Shown: positions 27,323 to 35,113 of the stretch, piece after piece
How the letters are laid out: the number at the start of each line of letters is the position of its first letter
Numbering within the stretch: the first letter of the stretch is position 1
Assembly (NCBI GenBank): GCA_964355365.1
Contig: CAYHEX010000002.1
Coordinates: 1-48,443 of the forward strand
DNA from: SCUN01 sp964355365
GTDB taxonomy: Bacteria > Acidobacteriota > Vicinamibacteria > Vicinamibacterales > SCN-69-37
Direction: 5' to 3'
Length of the DNA stretch: 48,443 nucleotides
Program-made: the position numbers and the translations under genes
The notes under the pieces: generated by a model
Told to the model about the DNA's origin: nothing
Databases searched by the model: none
What the model saw: only the letters and a program-made list of their open reading frames with translations

Positions 27323-28783
27323 AGGCTGTGAATAAACCTACCGGTTGAACGTGGCGGGGGCGTGTACTACGCTCCCGCCATGGCCGATGAACTGTTCCCT
27401 GATCTGGAGCGTCGTCCCGCGGAGCGTCCGACGGAGGACGCGCCGCCCCGTTTTGAAACGGCCAATCGCACCCAGGTCGAGCTGACGCCGACGGATCTCG
27501 AGGGGCTGCTCCCGCCGGGCCATGCGGCCCGCTTGGTGTGGCGGTTTGTCGAAGGCCTGAATCTGGCGGCGTTTTACGCCACGATCAAGGCGCGCGAAGG
27601 CGGTGCGGGCCGCACGCCGATTGATCCGAAGATCTTGGTGGCGCTTTGGCTCTACGCGACGATCGATGGCGTTGGTAGTGCCCGTGAAGTGGACCGACTG
27701 TGCGCCGCGCATGACGCGTATCGCTGGCTGCGTGGCGGTGTGTCCGTGAATTACCACACGCTCAGCGATTTCCGCGTGGCCCATCAGGAGCGTTTGAGCG
27801 ATCTGCTCACGCAATCGATCGCGAGTCTGCGGCACCGCGGCATCGTGACGTTGGCGCGGGTCGCGCAGGATGGCACGCGCATTCGCGCGAGTGCGGGGAC
27901 CGGGTCGTTTCGTCGAGAAGGCACGTTGCAGGAGCGGCTGAAGGAAGCCCGCAAACTCGTCGAGCGCACCGCGCGCCAACAAGACGGCGGGCTCGATCGC
28001 GCGGCCGCCGCCCAGACCCGCGCGGCCGAGGAAGGCCTCGCGCGCGTGGAAGACGCCCTGGCGCAATTGCCGGCGGTCGCCGCGGCGAAACAGCGCGCCC
28101 ACTCGAAGGTGGCCCCGCGGACCTCGACGACCGATCCCGACGCCCGAATCATGAAGATGGCCGATGGCGGCTTTCGTCCGGCGTATAACGTCCATTTTGC
28201 GACCGACGCGGACAGTCGCGCGATCGTGGGCGTCGACGTGACGACGGTCAGCGATGATCACAGCGCGTTTGTCCCGATGGTCACCCAAGTCCACGCGCGC
28301 ACCGATGCGTGGCCCGAGAAATGGTTGGCCGATGCCGGCGTCTCGAGTAAAGCCGGGCTCACGGCGGTGAGTGCGCACGGGGTGCAGGTGTACGCGCCGG
28401 TGCCGAAGCGCCGCGGCGTGACGGACCCGACGACACCGTGCGACGGTGATTCGGCGGCGGTGCGGGCCTGGCGGCAATACATGGCGACCGCCGACGCGAA
28501 GGCGATCTACAAACAACGCGGCGCCGTGGCGGAATGGGTCAACGCCGATACACGCCGGCATCGCACGCTGACCCAACTCCCGGTCCGCGGTCTCCCCAAA
28601 GTCCACACGTGGGTCCTGTGGATTGCCTTAGCGCACAACGTGATGCGGGCGATGCAGATCGTGCCGCACCTGATGACGTAGCCGCCGACCGCGCGACGCC
28701 GACCGCCTCGCGGCGGGTGCGCTACCGACCGTGCCCTCGAGCCTGCCTCGGCCCCCACCGCCGAGCCGATTCATTCACAGCCT
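27323..28783 (+). mobile_element. IS1182-family insertion sequence, 1461 bp
   Basis: Terminal inverted repeats AGGCTGTGAATAAA at the left and its near complement TTCATTCACAGCCT at the right. Flanks show the direct repeat CTTCAG on both sides (alternatively TTCA with ends one or two bases further out; the palindromic target makes the boundary ambiguous). The element carries one complete transposase gene and no passenger. It looks intact. Confidence 0.9.
27380..28681 (+). CDS. IS1182-family DDE transposase
   Basis: Transposase of 433 residues from ATG 27380; a GTG at 27362 in the same frame is possible. The N-terminal region LTPTDLEGLLPPGHAARLVW and PIDPKILVALWLYAT is typical of the family. 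The first catalytic Asp is in ARVAQDGTRIRASAG, the second in WLADAGVSSK, and the Glu lies near AIYKQRGAVAEWVNAD, as in IS1182 relatives. The domain between carries a charged helix. The frame is intact, so the element may be active. Antisense open frames here are shadows. Confidence 0.93.
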   Translation: MADELFPDLERRPAERPTEDAPPRFETANRTQVELTPTDLEGLLPPGHAARLVWRFVEGLNLAAFYATIKAREGGAGRTPIDPKILVALWLYATIDGVGSAREVDRLCAAHDAYRWLRGGVSVNYHTLSDFRVAHQERLSDLLTQSIASLRHRGIVTLARVAQDGTRIRASAGTGSFRREGTLQERLKEARKLVERTARQQDGGLDRAAAAQTRAAEEGLARVEDALAQLPAVAAAKQRAHSKVAPRTSTTDPDARIMKMADGGFRPAYNVHFATDADSRAIVGVDVTTVSDDHSAFVPMVTQVHARTDAWPEKWLADAGVSSKAGLTAVSAHGVQVYAPVPKRRGVTDPTTPCDGDSAAVRAWRQYMATADAKAIYKQRGAVAEWVNADTRRHRTLTQLPVRGLPKVHTWVLWIALAHNVMRAMQIVPHLMT

Positions 28784-28824
28784 CTTCAGGTCCGCGGTTG
28801 CCCCGGGGACCTGAAGGTCCCCGG

Positions 28825-29835
28825 CTACGTCCGTTCGGCCAATAACTGTTCCGCCAGCTTCTCGTAGAGGTCTGCCGCCTCGGCCAGTTCCAGCAGCGAG
28901 ACGCTCTCGTCGGCGGTATGCGCCTCGGTCACGGATCCCGGACCGATCAGCAAGGGGGTGCCCCAGTGGCTGAGGAAGGGGATGTCGGTCGTGTACCAGA
29001 AGACCTCGGTCTCGAAGCCTGGGACGGTCTTGAGGTGGACGGGCGGCACGGTAAGAACGTGCTCGATCGTGGCGCGGCCGGCCACGGCCTGATCGAGAAT
29101 CGAGTGCAGGTCCTGTTCAGGGCCGACAGAGCGGAACAGTAGCTCCGCCGAGGCCAGGGCCGGGATCACGTTGGGCGCCACGCCGCCGTTGATCAGGCCG
29201 ACGTTGTAGTGGGTGCGGCCGAGGACCGGGTCGCCCGGCCAACTGGCCGAGCGGAGGGCGTTCAGCACGTCGAGGAGCTTGTCGATGGCCGACTCGCCAA
29301 GGTCGGGGCGGCTCGAGTGCGCGGCTTTGCCGTGCGCGGTGAGCTTCACCCGATAGACGCCGCGCGTTGCGGCGCCGAGCGTGTTCTCCGTCGGCTCGCC
29401 GTTGATGAGGTAGCGGGCTGAGGAGGGCGCGATGGTGTTGGCCGCCAACGCGCCGTCACTGCCCCGCTCTTCGCCGGCCACGAAGAGCAGGCCCACGCGG
29501 CGCTCGCCCTTCGCGCGAAGCCGCTCGGCGGCGACGAGTTGCGCGGCAAGGATGCCCTTCGCATCCGATGAGCCGCGGCCATACAAACGGCCGTTTTCGA
29601 TCCGGCTCGGAAAGAACGCGGGCACGCAGTCGAAATGGGTCGAGAAGATCACAACCGGATCGTCGATCGACGCGATGACGTTCATGCGCCCATCGCTGAG
29701 TGGTTGCGTGCGCACTTTGTAGCCGAGCGCGGCCAGATCCGCCGCCAGCACGCGCGCGACCTCGCCCTCGATCCCTGTCGTCGAGTCGATGTCGATGAGC
29801 TTCCGCGCGTACTCGACGAGGTTCAGCGAATCCAC
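28825..29835 (-). CDS. dapE: M20 family metallopeptidase, probable succinyl-diaminopimelate desuccinylase
   Basis: Zinc amidohydrolase of 336 residues, GTG start at 29835, overlapping the dapD end by 13 nt. M20 motifs: VIFSTHFDCVPAF (metal His and Asp), YGRGSSDAKGILAAQL, FVAGEERGSDGALAA (catalytic Glu) and a dimerisation domain with KAAHSSRPDLGESAID. In the operon after dapD it most likely removes succinate from N-succinyl-LL-diaminopimelate. ArgE or an acetylornithine-deacetylase-like activity cannot be excluded from sequence alone. The TAG stop lies inside the last CTACG of a palindromic repeat, so the tail LLAERT may be altered. Confidence 0.85.
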   Translation of the reverse strand: MDSLNLVEYARKLIDIDSTTGIEGEVARVLAADLAALGYKVRTQPLSDGRMNVIASIDDPVVIFSTHFDCVPAFFPSRIENGRLYGRGSSDAKGILAAQLVAAERLRAKGERRVGLLFVAGEERGSDGALAANTIAPSSARYLINGEPTENTLGAATRGVYRVKLTAHGKAAHSSRPDLGESAIDKLLDVLNALRSASWPGDPVLGRTHYNVGLINGGVAPNVIPALASAELLFRSVGPEQDLHSILDQAVAGRATIEHVLTVPPVHLKTVPGFETEVFWYTTDIPFLSHWGTPLLIGPGSVTEAHTADESVSLLELAEAADLYEKLAEQLLAERT

Positions 29836-30665
29836 TGCTCGAGCTCCGTGCGCGTGTCGGTGCGGCTGTCGCGGTACTTCACGATCACCGGCGTGGCCAG
29901 CGACAAGCCCCACTCTTTGCCCTGCCCCACCGTGACCTGACGCGCGCCGGGCACGACCACCGCGCCCGCGGGGATCACGAGCGGCTGCCCCGGCTCGGGC
30001 TTGATGATGCGGCCGTGCACGAGGTCGTACACGGGCGTGGATCCGGTCAGCACGGTGCCAGCGGCAATGACGGCGCGCTCTTTGATGATCGCGCCCTCGT
30101 AGATGCCGGTATTGCCGCCCACGAGCACGTCATCTTCCACGATGACCGGCACGGCGCCGATCGGCTCGATGACGCCGCCGATCTGGGCGGCGGCGCTGAT
30201 GTGCACGCGCTTGCCGATCTGCGCGCACGAGCCGACGAGCGCGTGCGAGTCGACCAGCGTGCCGTCACCGACATACGCGCCGATGTTGATGTACATGGGC
30301 GGCATGCAGATCACGCCGCGGCCCATGAACACGCCGGCGCGCACGGACGAACCGCCCGGCACAATCCGCACACCGGCCTCGAGGCCCGGCTTCTTCAGGA
30401 TCATCGTGTCTTTGTCGTAGAACGGCCACTTGCCATGGTCGGCCGAGACGTCGACGTTGTCTCCGAAGCGGAAGCCGAGCAGGATGCCCTGCTTGACCCA
30501 GGTGTTCACGCGCCACCCGCCCGGCGCCGACCCGTCCGGCTCTGCCGCGCGCGCCTCGCCGCTCGACAGCGCATCGCGCAACGCAAAGAACGCCTCACGC
30601 GCCGCCACCTTGTCGGCGAGTTCCGCCTGGGAGAACAGTTCCTCGATGACCGACTGCAAACTCAT
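29823..30665 (-). CDS. dapD: Tetrahydrodipicolinate N-succinyltransferase
   Basis: Transfers succinate from succinyl-CoA to tetrahydrodipicolinate in lysine and diaminopimelate synthesis. 280 residues from ATG 30665 (MSLQSVIEELFSQ). The left-handed beta-helix is clear from hexapeptide-repeat turns: VRAGVFMGRGVICMPPMYIN, IGAYVGDGTLVDSHALVGSC, AQIGKRVHISAAAQIGGVIE and VIVEDDVLVGGNTGIYEGA. The length and the C-terminal segment fit bacterial DapD. It is translationally coupled to the M20 gene downstream and lies after dapA. Confidence 0.96.
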   Translation of the reverse strand: MSLQSVIEELFSQAELADKVAAREAFFALRDALSSGEARAAEPDGSAPGGWRVNTWVKQGILLGFRFGDNVDVSADHGKWPFYDKDTMILKKPGLEAGVRIVPGGSSVRAGVFMGRGVICMPPMYINIGAYVGDGTLVDSHALVGSCAQIGKRVHISAAAQIGGVIEPIGAVPVIVEDDVLVGGNTGIYEGAIIKERAVIAAGTVLTGSTPVYDLVHGRIIKPEPGQPLVIPAGAVVVPGARQVTVGQGKEWGLSLATPVIVKYRDSRTDTRTELEQWIR

Positions 30666-30676
30666 CACAACACCTT

Positions 30677-30760
30677 CAACATGGGGAGCCATGGGGAACC
30701 ATGGGGAGATCTAGGTCTATCCAAGAAGTTCTTCATGGCCCTTCATGGCCCCCCATGTTG
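30677..30760. repeat. CATGGGG-type iterated inverted repeat
   Basis: The left arm has three CATGGGG words (CAACATGGGGAGCCATGGGG). The right arm has CATGGCCCTTCATGGCCCCC and CATGTTG. It lies between dapD and dapA, and the right arm encodes the last dapA residues NMGGHEGP and the stop. A related unpaired CATGGGG stretch precedes the cytochrome gene at 13702-13732. Confidence 0.8.
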
Positions 30761-31632
30761 AGAGCCTTTAGAACGGTGTTGATCTTGCCCTGCGACGTTT
30801 CGCTTGGCAACACCATGGGCAGTCGGTAGTTCGGCTCGCAGAGGCCCATCTGTGACATCGCGTATTTGACCGGACCCGGGCTCGACTCGACGAAGTTGAT
30901 CTGCATCAGCGGCAGGATCCGGTTGTGAATCGCGCGCGCCGCGGCGAAGTCGCCGCGCTCGGCCGCCTCGACCATCTGCACCATCTCCGACGGGATCTCG
31001 TTCGACACCACGGAGATGATGCCTCGGCCGCCCAGCACCATCAGCGGCAACGTAATCGCGTCGTCGCCCGACAGCACGACGAAGTCGGCGGGCGCGTTGC
31101 GGATGATCTCCGCCATCTGCGAGATGTTGCCCGACGCCTCTTTGACGCCGACGATGCCGGGGACGCCCGACAGGCGTAGCACCGTGGCCGGCTCGATGTT
31201 GCAGCCGGTGCGGCCGGGGACGTTGTAGAGGATGATCGGCAGCGCGGTGCTCTCGGCGATGGCCTTGTAGTGCTGAAACAGGCCTTCCTGCGTTGGACGG
31301 TTGTAGTACGGCGTCACGGACAGGATGCCGTGCGCGCCGATCTTCTCCATCATTTCGACGGACTTGATGACCTCGGCGGTGCTGTAGCCGCCGGCTCCGG
31401 CCAGCACGCGCGCCTTCGTGCCGGCTTCTTCGATGGCGATTTCCACGAGGCGGCGCTTCTCGGCGGAAGTCAGCGTCGGCGCTTCACCCGTCGTACCGCA
31501 GGGCACGAGAAAGTGAATGCCGGCGTCGACCTGGCGCCGCGCGAGTTTCCGATACGCGAGGTCGTCAATGTCGCCGTTCGCCGTGAAGGGCGTGACCAGT
31601 GCGGTGCCAACTCCTGTCCAACTCGTTCTCAT
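30733..31632 (-). CDS. dapA: 4-hydroxy-tetrahydrodipicolinate synthase
   Basis: Aldolase condensing pyruvate and aspartate semialdehyde, first committed step of lysine synthesis. 299 residues in a TIM barrel. Visible motifs are LVPCGTTGEAPTLTSAEKRR, the Tyr in LYNVPGRTGCNI, and the Schiff-base Lys in GIVGVKEASGNISQ. The start ATG 31632 matches the family length. The C-terminus (NMGGHEGP) is coded by a repeat arm and may be longer than the ancestral end. It belongs to the asd-lysC-dapB-dapA-dapD operon but is separated from dapB by 138 bp of palindromes. Confidence 0.96.
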   Translation of the reverse strand: MRTSWTGVGTALVTPFTANGDIDDLAYRKLARRQVDAGIHFLVPCGTTGEAPTLTSAEKRRLVEIAIEEAGTKARVLAGAGGYSTAEVIKSVEMMEKIGAHGILSVTPYYNRPTQEGLFQHYKAIAESTALPIILYNVPGRTGCNIEPATVLRLSGVPGIVGVKEASGNISQMAEIIRNAPADFVVLSGDDAITLPLMVLGGRGIISVVSNEIPSEMVQMVEAAERGDFAAARAIHNRILPLMQINFVESSPGPVKYAMSQMGLCEPNYRLPMVLPSETSQGKINTVLKALNMGGHEGP

Positions 31633-31647
31633 TGCTGTCTCCTGGTT

Positions 31648-31761
31648 CCGGGGACCTGAAGGTCCCCGGCTACGACTTGTTCGCGGACTCCTGGTTCCGG
31701 GGACCTAAAGGTCCCCGGCGACGACTGTCAACCTTCGCGGACCTGAAGGTCCGCGGCTACG
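31648..31761. repeat. Three GGACC palindromes in the dapB-dapA gap
   Basis: Palindromes at 31648-31669 (CCGGGGACCTGAAGGTCC core), 31697-31718 (centre TAAA) and 31736-31757 (CGCGGACCTGAAGGTCCGCG core), with flanks CTGGTTC and GGCTACG / GGCGACG. The gap has no other content. They may affect mRNA decay or processing between dapB and dapA. Confidence 0.9.
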
Positions 31762-31769
31762 ACTGTCGG

Positions 31770-32471
31770 TTACGACTGACTCAACACGTCCTGCATCGAA
31801 AACCACCCGCGGCGGCCCTGCAGCCACCTGGCTGCCTCGAGCGCGCCGTGCGCGAATACACCGCGGTCGCGCACGGTGTGCGTCAACGTGACGCTGTCGG
31901 CGGGACCGTCGAACCCAACGGTGTGCGTGCCGGGAATCGACCCGGCGCGCGTTGACGAGATGTCGATGGCGCCTGCATAGCCGGCGTTGACCATCGACGA
32001 CTTCAGCAGCAGCGCCGTGCCCGACGGCGCGTCCTTCTTCATGATGTGGTGCGCCTCGTGGATGAAGGCGCCGTAGTCGGCGTGCGGCGCAAACCGGCGC
32101 GCGGCTTCTTCAACGACGAGGAGAAACGCGTTCAGGCCGAGTGAGAAGTTGGCGGACGCGAGGACGCCAATGTTGGCGCGCGCGGCGATCTCGCGGACGT
32201 CAGACTCGTGCGCGTGCCAGCCGGTGGTGCCGATGACGATCCCAATCCCTCGTAGGGCCGGACCTTTAGGTCCGGCCATGGCGGCAATGGCCGCCACATT
32301 GCCCACCACCGCCTCGGCGGTCGAGAAGTCGATCGCCACATCAAACGGCGCCGCCGTGGCGATCTGCTGTCCGACATCGACGATGCCGGCGACCTCGCAG
32401 CTGTGTTGCGCGGCGAACTGCTCCACGAGGCGGCCCATGCGGCCGTGGCCGATGATGAGGATGCGGGTCAT
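31770..32471 (-). CDS. dapB: 4-hydroxy-tetrahydrodipicolinate reductase, with a repeat inside the coding region
   Basis: NAD(P)H-dependent reductase of the DAP pathway, 233 residues. The Rossmann start ILIIGHGRMGRLV, the loop IGIVIGTTGWH, the region ANFSLGLNAFLLVV, and the motif EAHHIMKKDAPSGTALLL, which carries catalytic His and Lys, are all present. Between VGNVAAIAA and IGIVIGTTG about eight to eleven extra residues (MAGPKGPALRG) are encoded by the palindrome at 32256-32277, a place where the E. coli protein has fewer. The insertion keeps the frame, and the enzyme is probably still active since catalytic motifs are unaffected. The start overlaps the lysC stop by ATGA. Confidence 0.94.
   Translation of the reverse strand: MTRILIIGHGRMGRLVEQFAAQHSCEVAGIVDVGQQIATAAPFDVAIDFSTAEAVVGNVAAIAAMAGPKGPALRGIGIVIGTTGWHAHESDVREIAARANIGVLASANFSLGLNAFLLVVEEAARRFAPHADYGAFIHEAHHIMKKDAPSGTALLLKSSMVNAGYAGAIDISSTRAGSIPGTHTVGFDGPADSVTLTHTVRDRGVFAHGALEAARWLQGRRGWFSMQDVLSQS
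32251..32277. repeat. GGACC palindrome inside dapB
   Basis: CGTAG followed by GGCCGGACCTTTAGGTCCGG and CC (32256-32277), a palindrome of the same kind as those in intergenic regions. Here it lies within the dapB reading frame. Confidence 0.9.
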
Positions 32472-33865
32472 GCGTTGCCCCCGGTCGCCGAAGTCAGACT
32501 CGGAGCTGTGGGCTCGTCCGGATCACCAAAGAAGAAATCGTGCAGGCGATTGAGTGCCGTCGGCAGGTCTGACGCCGCGATGACGATCGTCACATTGCGA
32601 CGTGATGCCGCCTGCGAGACCATGCGGAGCGGCACGCCATCGACCGCGCTGAGCAGACGACTCGCAAACGCGCGGTCGGTGGCGAGGCCGTCGCCGACGG
32701 CGCAGATCAAGGCGAGGTCGCCTTCGCTCGACACGTCGGCGAACGCCGACAGATCCTCGACGATGGCGGGCAGACGCCGACGATCGTCGATCGTCACCGA
32801 CACGCTCACTTCAGAGGTGGTGACCACGTCGACCGGCGTCTTGTGCCGCTCGAACACTTCAAAGAGACGCCGCAGGAAACCGTGCGTCATGAGCATGCGC
32901 GTGGACGTGATGTTCACAACGGTGACGCCGGTCTTCGACGCGATCGCCGTCAGTGACTGCTCGCTGGCCGGCCGCGTGGCGGTGATCAGGGTGCCCGGCG
33001 CGGACGGCCGCTGCGAGTTCAGGATGCGCACGGGGATGTCGCGCGCGACGGCCGGTTGAATCGTGGCCGGATGCAGCACCTTCGCGCCGAAGTAGGCAAG
33101 CTCGGACGCTTCCGCGAACGACAGATGCGGCGCTACCTGAGGCATGTCGACGACGCGCGGGTCAGCAGTGAGCATGCCGTCGACGTCGGTCCAGATCTGA
33201 ATCTCGGCTGCGCCGAGCGCAGCACCGACTATTGCACCAGTGAAATCAGATCCACCGCGGCCGAGGGTGGACGTGACGCCGCGTTCCGTGGCGCCGACGA
33301 AGCCGCCGATGACAGGGATCAGCTTCTGCGCGATCAGCGGCGTGACCGCCGCCTGCAGCGCGGCGTCTGTGCGATCGAACACCGGCGCCGCCGCCATGAA
33401 CTCGTCGCTCGTGACGATGACTTTGCGCGCATCGACCCATGCGGCGGGCTGTCCGTGCGCCGTGAGCGCCGCGGCCACGATGCGGCTGCTGACCAGCTCG
33501 CCTGTCGCGGCGATCGTGTCGAACCAGCGCGGTGACACTTCGCCGAGTACGGCCAGCGCGCCGACCACCCGGTCGAGATCGTCGAACTCGCGTTCGATGG
33601 CCGCAATGACCGATTCGCGCAGCGCCGGGTCGATGACCACCGACGCGACGCCGATGTGGCGCTGTCGCAGACCGCGCACATTGGCGCGCGCCGCGTCGAT
33701 GTCGCCGGCGGCGGCCTCCGCCGCGATGCCGAGCAGCCGGTCGGTGACCCCGGCCAGGGCGGAGACCACGACCACCGGCTCGGCCGTGTGGCGGACAATT
33801 TCAATGAGTCGCTCGATGGCGGCGCGGTCCTTCACAGACGTGCCGCCGAATTTCATGACGATCAC
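32468..33865 (-). CDS. lysC: Aspartate kinase
   Basis: Phosphorylates aspartate, the first step of the aspartate family pathway. 465 residues: kinase motif VMKFGGTSVKD at the start, FDTIAATGELVSSRIVAAAL, GRGGSDFTGAIVGAALGA and IWTDVDGMLTADPR, then C-terminal ACT domains (FEVFERHKTPVDVVTTSEVS). It is a single-function enzyme with no homoserine dehydrogenase part. The start and stop overlap asd and dapB by 4 nt each, so translation is coupled. Feedback control by lysine and threonine is expected from the ACT domains but cannot be read. Confidence 0.96.
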   Translation of the reverse strand: MIVMKFGGTSVKDRAAIERLIEIVRHTAEPVVVVSALAGVTDRLLGIAAEAAAGDIDAARANVRGLRQRHIGVASVVIDPALRESVIAAIEREFDDLDRVVGALAVLGEVSPRWFDTIAATGELVSSRIVAAALTAHGQPAAWVDARKVIVTSDEFMAAAPVFDRTDAALQAAVTPLIAQKLIPVIGGFVGATERGVTSTLGRGGSDFTGAIVGAALGAAEIQIWTDVDGMLTADPRVVDMPQVAPHLSFAEASELAYFGAKVLHPATIQPAVARDIPVRILNSQRPSAPGTLITATRPASEQSLTAIASKTGVTVVNITSTRMLMTHGFLRRLFEVFERHKTPVDVVTTSEVSVSVTIDDRRRLPAIVEDLSAFADVSSEGDLALICAVGDGLATDRAFASRLLSAVDGVPLRMVSQAASRRNVTIVIAASDLPTALNRLHDFFFGDPDEPTAPSLTSATGGNA

Positions 33866-34902
33866 AGCAGTCCCTCCGCCGCCATCAGTTCAGCGTTCAG
33901 AATCGCCGCACCCGCGGCGCCGCGGACCGTGTTGTGGCCGAGCGCCACAAACTTGTGCGTGAACACTGGGCACGGCCGTACGCGGCCCACCGACACCGTC
34001 ATCCCGTCACCGAGATCCGCATCGAGTCTGGGCTGCGGACGGTTATCTTCGCTCTTCACGACCACCGGCTGCGCCGGCGCAGTGGGCAGCCCCAGTTCCT
34101 GCGGGCGGCCGCGGAACTGCGACATCGCCGCGATGACCTCGTCCACGCTCGGCCGGCCTGCGAGCTGCACCGACACGGTCATCGTGTGGCCGTCGATGAC
34201 GGGCACGCGGTTCGTGTGCGCGCTGATCAGCGCTTCGAGCGGCGCGCGGCCGCCATCCGCGCCGAGGATCTTCTGCGTCTCGGTCTCGAGTTTGTCTTCT
34301 TCGCCGCCGATGTACGGCACCACGTTCCCCAGAATGTCCAGCGACGCCACTCCTGGATACCCCGCGCCCGACACCGCCTGCATCGTCGACACCACAACGG
34401 TCTTGATGTCGAAGATGCGGAGTGGCGCGAGCGCCATCGCGAGGACGACGGTGGAGCAATTCGGGTTGGTGACGATGGCGCCGGACCAGCCGCGGGCGGC
34501 GCGTTGTTCGGGGAGGAGATGGAGGTGGTCCGCATTGATTTCGGGAATCAATAGGGGCACGAGTGCGTCCATGCGGTAGTTGCGCGCGTTGGAGACGACG
34601 ATGTGTCCGGCGGCGGCGAAGGCGGCTTCGACCTCGCCGGCGACTGAGGCGTCGAGTGCGGAGAAGACGACTTTGGGTCCGCGGCCGGGGACGCACGCGT
34701 CGACGGTCATGGCCGCGGCCGCGTCGGGCATCGGCGCAGCCAAGCGCCAGGGCGCGGCCTGCGCGTATTTGCGGCCTTCCGAGCGTTCGCTCGCTGCGAG
34801 CCAGGTCACGTTGAACCATGGGTGTCGCGCGAGGCGAGAGACGAACTGTTGCCCGACGACTCCTGTTGCTCCGAGTATTCCGACTTCGATCTGCCGATTC
34901 AT
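33862..34902 (-). CDS. asd: Aspartate-semialdehyde dehydrogenase
   Basis: Reduces aspartyl phosphate to aspartate semialdehyde. 346 residues from ATG 34902, preferred over 34923 because GGAG lies 8 nt upstream. Motifs are EVGILGATGVVGQQFVSRLA (NADP site), VSNARNYRMD, VTNPNCSTVV with the catalytic Cys, VVSTMQAVSGAGYPG and the catalytic His in ISAHTNRVPVIDGHT. The variant is the archaeal/fungal-like form, judging from the length and the SAHTNRVPV motif. It heads the lysine operon. Confidence 0.95.
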   Translation of the reverse strand: MNRQIEVGILGATGVVGQQFVSRLARHPWFNVTWLAASERSEGRKYAQAAPWRLAAPMPDAAAAMTVDACVPGRGPKVVFSALDASVAGEVEAAFAAAGHIVVSNARNYRMDALVPLLIPEINADHLHLLPEQRAARGWSGAIVTNPNCSTVVLAMALAPLRIFDIKTVVVSTMQAVSGAGYPGVASLDILGNVVPYIGGEEDKLETETQKILGADGGRAPLEALISAHTNRVPVIDGHTMTVSVQLAGRPSVDEVIAAMSQFRGRPQELGLPTAPAQPVVVKSEDNRPQPRLDADLGDGMTVSVGRVRPCPVFTHKFVALGHNTVRGAAGAAILNAELMAAEGLL

Positions 34903-34916
34903 TACCGTTGCTCCTG

Positions 34917-34953
34917 AAAACAAAAAACCCGCCGGGCTCTCGCCGGGCGGGTT
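34917..34953 (-). terminator. Rho-independent terminator (attenuator candidate) before asd
   Basis: On the minus strand AACCCGCC pairs with GGCGGGTT across about 12 nt and is followed directly by TTTTTTGTTTT. It stands 15 nt before asd. It either ends transcription from the upstream cluster or controls read-through into asd. Confidence 0.85.
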
Positions 34954-34982
34954 CTGAAGATTTGACAGTTGCTTCTGCTGTC

Positions 34983-35057
34983 TTAGGTGTTCATCTCCGC
35001 GCCCGCATACACACGCATCCGCTTGGCCCGCTTATTGGCCCGCTTGGAATTGGACAT
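34983..35057 (-). CDS. Possible leader peptide (24 residues, Lys/Arg-rich)
   Basis: Open frame from ATG 35057 to a TAA at 34983, reading MSNSKRANKRAKRMRVYAG and ending AEMNT. It holds three Lys, six Arg-type codons in all, three Met, three Asn and one Thr, and ends 30 nt upstream of the terminator stem. Between them GACAG and CTGTC could form a small alternative stem. The position fits a ribosome-sensed attenuator. However, no clear ribosome binding site is seen and lysine codons are only three of 24, so a chance frame is possible. No L-box riboswitch was recognised. Confidence 0.35.
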   Translation of the reverse strand: MSNSKRANKRAKRMRVYAGAEMNT

Positions 35058-35113
35058 GCGATTGGCGACGGAGAACATTGGGGAAGAGACTAACACAGGT
35101 TGGCAGCAGGAGC

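Larger units (their letters stand above)
27304..28829. repeat. Composite GGACC palindrome split by the insertion sequence
   Basis: Left part 27304-27322 (CGTAGCCGCGGACCTTCAG) and right part 28784-28829 (CTTCAGGTCCGCGG, then CCGGGGACCTGAAGGTCC and CCCGGCTACG). When joined with one copy of CTTCAG they recreate a 60-bp composite palindrome of the same plan as the one at 13742-13799. The right end also supplies the stop codon of the M20 peptidase gene. Confidence 0.9.

Noticed and set aside
27338..28606. 422-residue frame antisense to the transposase
   Set aside because: No conserved motif; the transposase frame is intact and typical.
34902..35113. Lysine (L-box) riboswitch upstream of asd
   Set aside because: I could not find the conserved junction elements; only a terminator and a small frame are apparent.
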